The notes under the pieces: generated by a model
What the model was told of the DNA's origin: nothing
Databases searched by the model: none
The model's input: only the letters and a program-made list of their open reading frames with translations
DNA from: an uncultured Anaerococcus sp.
GTDB lineage: Bacteria > Bacillota > Clostridia > Tissierellales > Peptoniphilaceae
DNA length: 7,575 nucleotides
Direction: 5' to 3'
Assembly (NCBI RefSeq): GCF_947253225.1
Contig: NZ_CAMXYR010000064.1
Coordinates: 1-7,575, forward strand
Program-made: the position numbers and the translations under genes
Shown here: piece after piece, positions 1 to 5,404 of the stretch
Numbering within the stretch: position 1 is the first letter of the stretch
Layout of the letters: each line of letters starts with the position of its first letter

Positions 1-2
1 AT

Positions 3-104
3 TACATTCCGCTTAAAATATTATTAAATTATTCCGTGTTTACGGGTGCAGGTCACTCTTGGCTGCTATTTTTCATAAAAGCTATTAATTTTTTAGGACA
101 ATAA
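3..104 (+). other. Possible C-terminal tail of an unidentified gene
   Basis: One plus-strand frame stays open from the left edge to a TAA at 102-104, giving a 33-residue hydrophobic tail that ends in INFLGQ. The part around 34-68 is richer in G and C than the surrounding intergenic DNA and contains a small hairpin (CCGT 34-37, ACGG 42-45). This would suit either coding sequence or a structured RNA. A frame of this length is expected fairly often by chance in AT-rich DNA, and I do not recognise the peptide. If it is real, the gene converges on the tRNA gene and shares the hairpin at 109-124. Confidence 0.2.
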
Positions 105-124
105 AAAAAGCAACTGATGTTGCT
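103..124 (-). terminator. Rho-independent terminator of tRNA-Pro
   Basis: Read on the minus strand, AGCAAC (124-119) pairs with GTTGCT (114-109) around a 4-base loop and is followed directly by a run of T (complement of the A tract 103-109). It lies 8 bases past the encoded CCA end of the tRNA. In the plus direction there is no good T run after the stem, so it should act mainly on the tRNA transcript. Confidence 0.85.
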
Positions 125-132
125 AATTTATT

Positions 133-209
133 TGGTCGGGGTGAAAGGATTCGAACCTTCGACCTCATGTTCCCAAAACACGCGCGCTACCAAGCTGCGC
201 CACACCCCG
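133..209 (-). tRNA. tRNA-Pro, anticodon UGG
   Basis: The reverse complement folds into a complete 77-base cloverleaf. The acceptor stem CGGGGTG/CACCCCG (209-203 with 143-137) starts with the C1-G72 pair usual for bacterial proline tRNAs. The D arm has GCGC stems, the anticodon stem is CGTGT/ACATG, and the loop TTTGGGA places anticodon TGG at 175-173. The T arm GAAGG-TTCGAAT-CCTTT is intact. The discriminator A is followed by an encoded CCA (135-133). UGG reads CCA and, by wobble, other proline codons. It is a single-gene transcription unit with its own promoter and terminator, divergent from the RNase operon. Confidence 0.98.
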
Positions 210-227
210 TCGTCAACTGACTATTAT

Positions 228-256
228 AGTATACGATATACTTTTTTATTTGTCAA
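228..256 (-). promoter_or_regulatory. Promoter of tRNA-Pro
   Basis: On the minus strand there is a perfect -35 box TTGACA (256-251), a 17-base spacer and a -10 box TATACT (233-228). Transcription would start near 221, about 12 bases before the mature tRNA. An overlapping TATAAT (228-223) is closer to consensus but would need a 22-base spacer, so it is the less likely -10. This is the strongest promoter in the window, as expected for a stable RNA gene. Confidence 0.85.
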
Positions 257-312
257 ATATTTTTTTTGATTTTTTTAAAAACTAGATATTTCTTAGGTCT
301 TTAATAACAATC

Positions 313-336
313 TGATATAATGATACCATAAGGAGG
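313..336 (+). promoter_or_regulatory. Extended -10 promoter and ribosome binding site of the RNase operon
   Basis: TGA-TATAAT (313-321) is a perfect extended -10 element. The matching -35 position (293-298, TTAGGT) is poor, so the promoter would rely on the TGn extension. Transcription would start near 328, directly in front of a strong AGGAGG (331-336) placed 6 bases before the ATG at 343. The leader is therefore very short, leaving no room for a riboswitch. No clear dyad that would serve as a GntR operator is visible here. The promoter lies back to back with the tRNA promoter. Confidence 0.7.
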
Positions 337-342
337 AGAAAA

Positions 343-831
343 ATGAAAGTTAAAAAATATTTTTCTTATTTACTCGCTCTAATTCTTTTACTTTTTGTTG
401 GATGTAAGCTTGGCTCAAATGCTAAAGTCGATTTAACAACCAAGCTTAACCAAGCAAGTTCTAATAATTCTTATGAAAACAAGGATAATAAAGATATCAA
501 GGAAGATTCTCCCTACTATAGTTTGGAGGATGTAAGTGTGTATCTAATTAAGTATAAGAGACTGCCTAAAAATTACCTGACCAAATCTGAGGCAAAAAAG
601 CGTGGCTGGCTTCCTAAGGAGGGCAATTTGTGGGAGGTTACCGATAAGGGAGTTATTGGTGGAGATTATTTTGGAAACTTTGAAGGAAAACTTCCTAAGG
701 GTACCTACAAAGAGGCAGATGTGAATTATGAGGGTGGCAGACGTGGGTCTGATAGGATTATTTTCGATGATAAGATTAATATCTATTACACTAAGGACCA
801 CTACAAAAGTTTTGAGAGGATAAATCCATGA
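343..831 (+). CDS. Barnase-family ribonuclease, probable surface lipoprotein
   Basis: This 162-residue protein is a guanyl-specific RNase of the barnase (N1/T1-like) family, which cleaves single-stranded RNA after G. Residues 1-20 form a signal peptide (basic K3-K5, then a hydrophobic core) ending in a plausible lipobox FVG-C21, so the mature enzyme is probably lipid-anchored outside the membrane. Residues 22-56 are a polar N/K/D/S-rich linker. Residues 57-162 align along the whole of mature barnase by eye: the LPKNYLTKSEA, GNLWEV, IGGDYF and EADVNY blocks are all present. The catalytic set is intact: general base E124 (barnase E73), general acid H153 (H102), and K81, R134 and R138 (K27, R83, R87). 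The ATG has an ideal AGGAGG. The stop overlaps the inhibitor start (ATGA), so the two are translationally coupled. The family call is firm; lipid anchoring rather than full secretion is inferred, because position -3 of the lipobox is Phe, not Leu. Confidence 0.93.
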   Translation: MKVKKYFSYLLALILLLFVGCKLGSNAKVDLTTKLNQASSNNSYENKDNKDIKEDSPYYSLEDVSVYLIKYKRLPKNYLTKSEAKKRGWLPKEGNLWEVTDKGVIGGDYFGNFEGKLPKGTYKEADVNYEGGRRGSDRIIFDDKINIYYTKDHYKSFERINP

Positions 832-1082
832 TAGAGATTGATGCTAAGTTGTTTACTGACAAGGAAGAATTTTATAGGATTGTTAATGAAGAGCTTGATT
901 TTGACTATGAGGTTAGGAATTTAGATGCTCTTTTTGACCAGCTAAGTTGTCTTGATGATAGACTAAGGGTTGTAAATTATGGGAAAATTTATGAGAACTT
1001 AGGGGACTTTGGCTCTAAGGTGATTGGAGTTTTTTTAGAAGCGGTCAAGATGGATGATGTAAAGATTGATTTTGTTAGTTGA
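828..1082 (+). CDS. Barstar-family ribonuclease inhibitor (immunity protein)
   Basis: This 84-residue cytoplasmic protein has no signal peptide. It should bind and plug the active site of the RNase encoded just upstream and so protect the producing cell. The barstar core block is clear: NLDALFDQL (31-39) matches barstar NLDALWDCL. Residues known to contact barnase are kept: Y27 (barstar Y29), D33 (D35), D37 (D39, which occupies the phosphate site), S40 (T42) and E71 (E76). Barstar W38 is replaced by F36. The C-terminal stretch VFLEA to DFVS matches the last helix and strand of barstar (VFREA to ILS). Length is close to barstar (89-90 residues). The start overlaps the RNase stop by 4 bases, with GAGAGGA (814-820) as ribosome binding site. 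The toxin-first, inhibitor-second order with coupled translation keeps the two in step. Confidence 0.92.
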   Translation: MIEIDAKLFTDKEEFYRIVNEELDFDYEVRNLDALFDQLSCLDDRLRVVNYGKIYENLGDFGSKVIGVFLEAVKMDDVKIDFVS

Positions 1083-1088
1083 GGTAAT

Positions 1089-1439
1089 ATGAATTATAGG
1101 TCAAAGCAAGATGAGATTAGAGATTTTCTGGCTCTGGAACTAATTAATGGCAAGGTTTGTGAGGGAGAGAAAGTTCAGGATATGAAATTTTTTACTGGTA
1201 AGTTTAAGGTCAACCCTAGCTATGTTCAAGGGGTTCTTGAGCTTATGGAAAAACAAGGCCTTGTAGATAAAAGAATCGATTACTATTATTATAAGAGGGA
1301 TGCTGAGATAATATCAAGGCTTAAAGATGAGTTTTCAAATAGGTTCATCAACTCTTTCCTAGACGATATGGCAAAGGTTGGCTATGGTTTAGATGAGGCT
1401 GTGGAGCTTTTAAAGATGAGGAATATGGCAAATGGATAA
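1089..1439 (+). CDS. GntR-family transcriptional regulator, YtrA type
   Basis: This 116-residue DNA-binding protein has the short YtrA-type GntR layout. The winged helix-turn-helix spans about 5-68, with the recognition region near 41-58 (VNPSYVQGVLELMEKQGL), the usual 'GKVCEGEKV' loop before it, and the wing at 60-68. A helical dimerisation tail (71-116) contains the characteristic GYGLDEAVELL block. YtrA-type members are generally repressors of adjacent ABC-transporter genes that respond to envelope stress or cell-wall antibiotics, and the next two genes are such a transporter. The start ATG follows TTGAGG (1079-1084), which overlaps the barstar stop; the gap is 6 bases. The N-terminal part of the wHTH diverges from the usual 'PSxRxLA' pattern (here QDMKFFTGK), so the operator may differ from known YtrA sites. 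I could not find a convincing operator. The effector is unknown. Confidence 0.85.
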   Translation: MNYRSKQDEIRDFLALELINGKVCEGEKVQDMKFFTGKFKVNPSYVQGVLELMEKQGLVDKRIDYYYYKRDAEIISRLKDEFSNRFINSFLDDMAKVGYGLDEAVELLKMRNMANG

Positions 1440-2133
1440 GTTAATAACGATTAATAATTTGAAAAAATCCTATAAGGACACCCTAGCTATTGACGGACTA
1501 AGTCTTGAGCTTGAGAGGGGCAAGGTTATTGGCCTTCTAGGACCAAATGGGTCGGGCAAGTCAACTCTTCTCAAACTCCTTGTAGGTCTTCTTAAAAAAG
1601 ATGAGGGGGAGATTTTAATTGAGGGAAAGCCTGTAACCTACAAGGATAGGGCAAAGATTTCCTACCTACCAGATACCTACTACCTTTTTGACAAGTTAAG
1701 GGTAAGTGAAGCAATTTCTATGTATGAAGATTTCTATAAAGATTTTGATAGAAAAAGATGCGATAGGCTGATTGATTTTCTCAAAATTCCAAGAGATAAG
1801 TCGACTAAAGATTTGTCCAAGGGACTTAGGGAAAGACTTCTTATTAGCCTTACCCTAGCAAGAAATGCTGAAATTTATATACTGGATGAGCCCGTAGATG
1901 GAGTTGACCCTGTTGCCAAGCAGGCGGTTATAGATATAATTATTGAAAATATGGATAGTGATAAGACTTTTATTATTACAACCCATCAAATAAGGGATAT
2001 GGAAAATCTCTTTGAGGATGTAGTTTTCCTTGACAAAGGAAGAGTTCTCTTTCATAGGAAGGCCAACGAAATAAGAGCAGATTATGGCCTTGATTTAGCA
2101 GATTATTATAAGGAGGTCTTTGGTATCTTATGA
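1432..2133 (+). CDS. ABC transporter ATP-binding protein (YtrB/BcrA-like)
   Basis: This 233-residue cytoplasmic ATPase drives the permease encoded next. Visible motifs are Walker A GPNGSGKST (37-45), an ABC signature of the variant form LSKGLRERL (128-136) in place of LSGGQ, Walker B IYILDEP (148-154) with catalytic E153, D-loop GVDPVAK (157-163) and switch H185. The Q-loop position reads ISYLPDT, lacking the usual Gln. Both the missing Gln and the LSKG signature are typical of the YtrB/BcrA-type exporter branch rather than defects. It starts 8 bases inside the regulator gene, with GAGGA (1418-1422) as ribosome binding site, and overlaps the permease by 4 bases. Systems of this type are linked to envelope-stress responses and peptide or antibiotic export. 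The substrate cannot be read from the sequence. Confidence 0.95.
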   Translation: MDKLITINNLKKSYKDTLAIDGLSLELERGKVIGLLGPNGSGKSTLLKLLVGLLKKDEGEILIEGKPVTYKDRAKISYLPDTYYLFDKLRVSEAISMYEDFYKDFDRKRCDRLIDFLKIPRDKSTKDLSKGLRERLLISLTLARNAEIYILDEPVDGVDPVAKQAVIDIIIENMDSDKTFIITTHQIRDMENLFEDVVFLDKGRVLFHRKANEIRADYGLDLADYYKEVFGIL

Positions 2134-2864
2134 TAAATTTTATTAAATATGACTTAAAAACTAATAAAAATTATATATTGACAATCATGCTTATCCAAAG
2201 TATTGTCCTAGGTCTTGCAGTTTTGGCGAAATTTTTTACTCCTATTCATTTGATTTTGGGAAATAAGGCTGTAACAGATGTTTTGCTCATAGCAAGTATC
2301 GTATTTTTTCTTGGAATCAACATGACTTTTGCCATAAATTTTATCTACAAGGACTACTTTACCAAAAGAGCCATGCTTACCTTTAGCCTCCCAATTTCTG
2401 TTAGGGAAATTGTCCTAGGCAAGGTTTTAGGTATAAGTATTTTTTACTTGCTAAGTGGGACTTTGTTGACCCTATCCCTTTATTTCTTAGGCTACAAGAT
2501 AGGGACAGACTTTATCTACTACTTGGTATTTGGTTTGCTTTTGATAAATGTAATCTCCCTTTGCCTAAACCTAAATATGGCAAAGTCTCGATTTACAAAG
2601 ACGATTTCGTGGCTTTCCATGCTTGTAACTCTTCTTGCAGTTATTATCCCAATCCTACTTCTTACAAGCTTTTTTGCCCTAGTTCTTATTGATGGCAAGA
2701 TGGTTAGGACTTCTGGTATGGGACTTGCCTTTATTTTTCCTTTTGCCATAGGAGATGAAAGTCTTTATAAGATTATTACACCCTTTATCTACTATATTTT
2801 TGCAAGTGTTATCTTGTTTGGAATAAATGTTACTTATATAGAAAAAAATTTAGACTTGGCTTAG
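2130..2864 (+). CDS. ABC-2-type membrane permease
   Basis: This 244-residue integral membrane protein has about six hydrophobic segments, near 15-35, 50-72, 98-120, 128-148, 160-188 and 216-236. That is the usual count for ABC-2 export permeases. The short basic loop and FSLPISVREIVLGK stretch (85-98) between segments 2 and 3 is typical of these proteins and probably forms the coupling helix region that touches the ATPase. Its ATG overlaps the ATPase stop as ATGA; a full AGGAGG (2111-2116) lies rather far upstream (13 bases), and coupling from the preceding gene may help. One ATPase and one permease gene would give a homodimeric-type exporter. The substrate is unknown: antimicrobial peptides, lipids or cell-wall intermediates are all possible for the family. 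Confidence 0.88.
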   Translation: MINFIKYDLKTNKNYILTIMLIQSIVLGLAVLAKFFTPIHLILGNKAVTDVLLIASIVFFLGINMTFAINFIYKDYFTKRAMLTFSLPISVREIVLGKVLGISIFYLLSGTLLTLSLYFLGYKIGTDFIYYLVFGLLLINVISLCLNLNMAKSRFTKTISWLSMLVTLLAVIIPILLLTSFFALVLIDGKMVRTSGMGLAFIFPFAIGDESLYKIITPFIYYIFASVILFGINVTYIEKNLDLA

Positions 2865-2873
2865 GAGGAAGTT

Positions 2874-3614
2874 ATGGATAATATCAAAAAAGTACAAGAA
2901 CTTATAAGAAATTCAAATAACATAGTGTTTTTTGGGGGAGCAGGTGTATCGACAGCATCTGGAGTTCCTGATTTTAGATCGGCAACAGGTCTTTACAACA
3001 GGAAAAATAATTCTGAATATTCACCAGAATATATGCTAAGCCACGAATTTTTCCAAAACCATCCTGATAAGTTTATGACTTATTGCAAGGAAAACTTGAT
3101 GCTTGAAGGGATTAAACCAAATCCTTGCCACCTAGCTCTTGCAAGACTAGAAAAAATGGGTAAACTAAAAGCAATTATAACTCAAAATATAGATAGCCTC
3201 CACCAAGAAGCAGGAAGCAAGAATGTTATTGAACTTCATGGCAACCTCAGGGATTATTACTGCACCAAGTGTGGCAAAAACTTCGATCTCTCTTATGTCA
3301 AAAAATTTGATAACCTAGTAACTTGTGATTCTTGTGGAGGAGTTGTTAGACCTGATATAGTTCTTTATGGAGAGGGGCTTGACCAAAATAACATAAGTTA
3401 TGCTATAAATCTCATAGCCAATGCCGATGTACTAATTATTGGAGGTACAAGCCTTGTAGTTTATCCTGCAGCAGGACTAATCGACTTTTATAGGGGTAAT
3501 AAGCTAGTTCTTATCAATAAAGATGTTACGCCTAAGGATAAAAGGGCAGATTTTCTCATAAAAGACGATATATCGAAGGTAATGGAAAAGTTAGTAGAGG
3601 GATTAGATGAATAA
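2874..3614 (+). CDS. cobB: NAD-dependent protein deacylase, sirtuin family
   Basis: This 246-residue soluble enzyme should remove acyl groups from lysines using NAD+, releasing nicotinamide and O-acyl-ADP-ribose. All sirtuin landmarks are present: GAGVSTASGVPDFRS (22-36) for NAD binding, TQNIDSLH (103-110), the catalytic histidine in LHG (H122), a complete structural zinc site C130-C133-C151-C154, the substrate-binding VRPDIVLYGE block (158-167) and GTSLVVYPAAGL (191-202). The loop after DFRS reads ATGLYNR, not the Ala-x-x-Tyr-x-x-Arg pattern of desuccinylases such as human SIRT5 and E. coli CobB, so deacetylation is the more likely activity. Length is normal for single-domain bacterial sirtuins. 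It sits 9 bases after the permease with AGGAGG at 2863-2868, and its end overlaps the next gene by 8 bases. cobB is used here as the general name for bacterial sirtuins. Confidence 0.96.
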   Translation: MDNIKKVQELIRNSNNIVFFGGAGVSTASGVPDFRSATGLYNRKNNSEYSPEYMLSHEFFQNHPDKFMTYCKENLMLEGIKPNPCHLALARLEKMGKLKAIITQNIDSLHQEAGSKNVIELHGNLRDYYCTKCGKNFDLSYVKKFDNLVTCDSCGGVVRPDIVLYGEGLDQNNISYAINLIANADVLIIGGTSLVVYPAAGLIDFYRGNKLVLINKDVTPKDKRADFLIKDDISKVMEKLVEGLDE

Positions 3615-3978
3615 AAGACATGGAATAGATGAGTACGGAATATTTTTGATATGGATGGCCATAGCTATAACACTTGTTTCTTACCTGGTGAAAAGTTCAA
3701 TTCTCAATATATTTTCCCTACTTACAGTAGCCTATGCTGTATATAGGGTTTTGTCCAACAACCAGTACAAAAGGCTCATGGAAAATAGGATGTTTAAGGA
3801 GAAATTCCTAGATCCTATCAAAAATCAAGTATCTATTGGCAAAAAAAATAAAAAAGATAAAAATTTTAAATATATATCCTGTCCATCTTGCAAGCAAGAA
3901 CTTAGGATACCAAAGAATAAGGGAAAGATTAAGGTAAAATGCCCAAAATGTGGCAATAAATTTGATGCTAGAAGCTGA
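3607..3978 (+). CDS. Small membrane protein with C-terminal zinc ribbon
   Basis: This is a 123-residue protein of unknown function. Two closely spaced hydrophobic segments (about 11-28 and 31-49) form a membrane hairpin. A basic, lysine-rich stretch (54-88) follows, then a treble-clef/zinc-ribbon module with two CPxC knuckles, C92-C95 and C112-C115, 16 residues apart. The lysine-rich linker and the short first loop favour both ends in the cytoplasm, so the zinc ribbon would be cytoplasmic. It overlaps the sirtuin gene by 8 bases and probably depends on coupled translation. It is the last gene of the operon: the terminator stem begins inside its final codons. Zinc ribbons of this sort bind protein or nucleic-acid partners, and no catalytic motif is seen. 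Confidence 0.82.
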   Translation: MNKRHGIDEYGIFLIWMAIAITLVSYLVKSSILNIFSLLTVAYAVYRVLSNNQYKRLMENRMFKEKFLDPIKNQVSIGKKNKKDKNFKYISCPSCKQELRIPKNKGKIKVKCPKCGNKFDARS

Positions 3979-3993
3979 TTTTAGCATCTTTTT
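3964..3993 (+). terminator. Terminator of the seven-gene operon
   Basis: GATGCTA (3964-3970) pairs perfectly with TAGCATC (3982-3988) around an 11-base loop, followed by five T (3989-3993). The left arm is made of coding sequence and the stop codon TGA (3976-3978) lies in the loop, so ribosomes finishing the last gene would cover the hairpin. Confidence 0.82.
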
Positions 3994-4157
3994 GTATAAA
4001 ATGATTCTCTTTTTTGTAGCAAAATTTAGAAAATAAATTTAATAAGTTTATTTTTTGGCTAAGAAATTTTGTTTTTGGATTAATAGAAATATTTTATTGA
4101 GGTATTTTATTTTATAAAAAGTTTCCTGAAATGTGTAAAATTCTTTAATAACTCGCA
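3994..4157 (+). repeat. AT-rich intergenic stretch with nested inverted repeats
   Basis: No gene is visible between the operon terminator and the next promoter. Two nested inverted repeats stand out. The outer arms are GCAAAATTT (4019-4027) and AAATTTTGT (4064-4072), followed by TTTT. The inner arms are AAATAAA (4031-4037) and TTTATTT (4047-4053), also followed by T. Either could be a weak back-up terminator, but pure A/T stems are marginal and such repeats arise easily in DNA of this composition. Confidence 0.35.
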
Positions 4158-4186
4158 TTGTAAAGGGCTTTTAATTATTGTATAAT
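4158..4186 (+). promoter_or_regulatory. Promoter of the CofE-like/YitT operon
   Basis: TTGTAA (4158-4163) and a perfect TATAAT (4181-4186) are separated by exactly 17 bases. Transcription would start near 4193, giving a leader of about 16 bases that holds only the ribosome binding site AAAGGGG (4194-4200), 8 bases before the ATG at 4209. There is no space for an RNA regulator. Confidence 0.82.
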
Positions 4187-4208
4187 TCAATCGAAAGGGG
4201 AATTAATT

Positions 4209-5390
4209 ATGGAAAGAATAATTGGAACAGCAGCAATGGGCCTTAGAGCCCCAATAATCAAAGAGGGCGATGACCTCGTATCTACAGTTTTTGATGTAGT
4301 AAAAAAAGCAAGTGATCAAGGAGATATTAATCTTCGTGATAAGGACGTAGTATGTGTTACAGAATCTCTTGTAGCTCGTGCTCAAGGTAACTATGTAACA
4401 ATCGAAGATATCGCCAAAGACGTTAACGCAAAGTTTGAAGGTGATGAACTAGCAATCCTATTTCCAATCCTAAGCAGAAATAGATTTTCTATCCTACTAA
4501 AGGCTTTTGCCCTAACAGGAAAGAAACTTCACATTTGCCTATCATATCCACAAGATGAAGTAGGTAACTGGCTAATGGATGAAATGGATTTGTTTAATTC
4601 TGACATTAACCCTTACCAAGATGTACTTGATATTAATCAATACAAAGAATTGGCAGGAGATTACAAACACGAATTTACTGGCATTTCTTACCCAGACCTT
4701 TACAAAGAAATTGCGCCAAATTCAGAAATTCACTTCTTGAACAACCCAGTTGACGCCCTACAATTTACAGACCAAATTCTTGTATCATCAATTCACACTA
4801 GAAATCTTGTAAAGAGAAAACTTGAAGAAAATGGTGCAGGCAAAGTTCTAAAACTTGATGAAATCATGACAGCTCCAATTGATGGTTCTGGTTTCAATGA
4901 AAACTATGGTCTATTAGGATCTAACCTTTCAACAGGAAATATGGTAAAACTATTCCCAAGAGATGGACAAGTTTTCGTAGATAGCCTTCAAAAAAGATTG
5001 ATTGATGAGTTTGATAAGAAAATCGAAGTTATGATTTACGGTGATGGAGCCTTCAAAGATCCAGTTGGAAAAATTTGGGAGCTTGCTGATCCAGTTGTAT
5101 CCCCCGCTTACACAAGTGGACTAGAAGGAACACCAAGTGAGCTAAAAATCAAATATATAGCAGATAATGAATTAACTGACTTAGAAGGAGAAGACAGGGA
5201 CGAGGCAATGAGAGATAGAATTTCTCACAAGGCTAAGGAACTTGTTGGAAAGAATGAAACTCTTGGTACAACTCCAAGACAAATCACTGACCTTTTGGGA
5301 TCTTTGTGTGATCTTACAAGTGGTTCTGGAGATAAAGGAACCCCAATCGTCCTAATCCAAGGATACTTCGACAACTATTCAGATAAATAA
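4209..5390 (+). CDS. CofE-like protein (coenzyme F420-0:L-glutamate ligase family)
   Basis: This 393-residue soluble protein belongs, by its N-terminal pattern, to the F420_ligase (CofE) family, whose archetype adds glutamate to F420-0 in a GTP- and metal-dependent reaction. Family-like blocks are GLRAPIIKEGDDL (11-23), the strand-turn KDVVCVTESLVARAQGNY (45-62), and the C-terminal part with MIYGDGAFKDP (275-285) and GTPIVLIQGY (377-386). It is about 140 residues longer than archaeal CofE (about 250), having extra sequence in the middle; such long forms occur in Firmicutes without an F420 pathway. Its true substrate is therefore unknown; an amide-forming ligase on another acid or peptide is the family-based guess. 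Codon use differs from its neighbours: of 14 arginines, 11 are AGA, 2 CGT and only 1 AGG, suggesting strong expression. It is first in a two-gene operon with the YitT protein. Family fairly sure; function not. Confidence 0.8.
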   Translation: MERIIGTAAMGLRAPIIKEGDDLVSTVFDVVKKASDQGDINLRDKDVVCVTESLVARAQGNYVTIEDIAKDVNAKFEGDELAILFPILSRNRFSILLKAFALTGKKLHICLSYPQDEVGNWLMDEMDLFNSDINPYQDVLDINQYKELAGDYKHEFTGISYPDLYKEIAPNSEIHFLNNPVDALQFTDQILVSSIHTRNLVKRKLEENGAGKVLKLDEIMTAPIDGSGFNENYGLLGSNLSTGNMVKLFPRDGQVFVDSLQKRLIDEFDKKIEVMIYGDGAFKDPVGKIWELADPVVSPAYTSGLEGTPSELKIKYIADNELTDLEGEDRDEAMRDRISHKAKELVGKNETLGTTPRQITDLLGSLCDLTSGSGDKGTPIVLIQGYFDNYSDK

Positions 5391-5404
5391 AGGAGATAAA
5401 ATTG
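5391..5404 (+). promoter_or_regulatory. Ribosome binding site that selects a TTG start
   Basis: AGGAG (5391-5395), directly after the CofE-like stop codon, stands 6 bases before TTG (5402-5404). The first in-frame ATG is at 5498 and has no comparable site in front of it, so TTG is the likely start of the YitT-family gene. Confidence 0.75.

Noticed and set aside
223..228. TATAAT at 228-223 (minus) as the -10 of the tRNA promoter
   Set aside because: It would be 22 bases from the perfect TTGACA; the overlapping TATACT gives the ideal 17.
544..801. Minus-strand open frame inside the RNase gene
   Set aside because: The plus strand encodes a full barnase domain with all catalytic residues; the antisense frame has no ribosome binding site and no recognisable protein.
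2874..3614. Sirtuin as part of an antiphage SIR2 defence system
   Set aside because: It is a short single-domain deacylase with an intact zinc site and catalytic His, lacking the large fused domains or Argonaute/HerA-like neighbours of defence SIR2 proteins.
4203..4385. Minus-strand 60-codon frame opposite the CofE-like gene start
   Set aside because: It spans the ribosome binding site and start of a well-supported plus gene, has Cys/Tyr/Ser-rich content typical of antisense frames, and no signal for translation.
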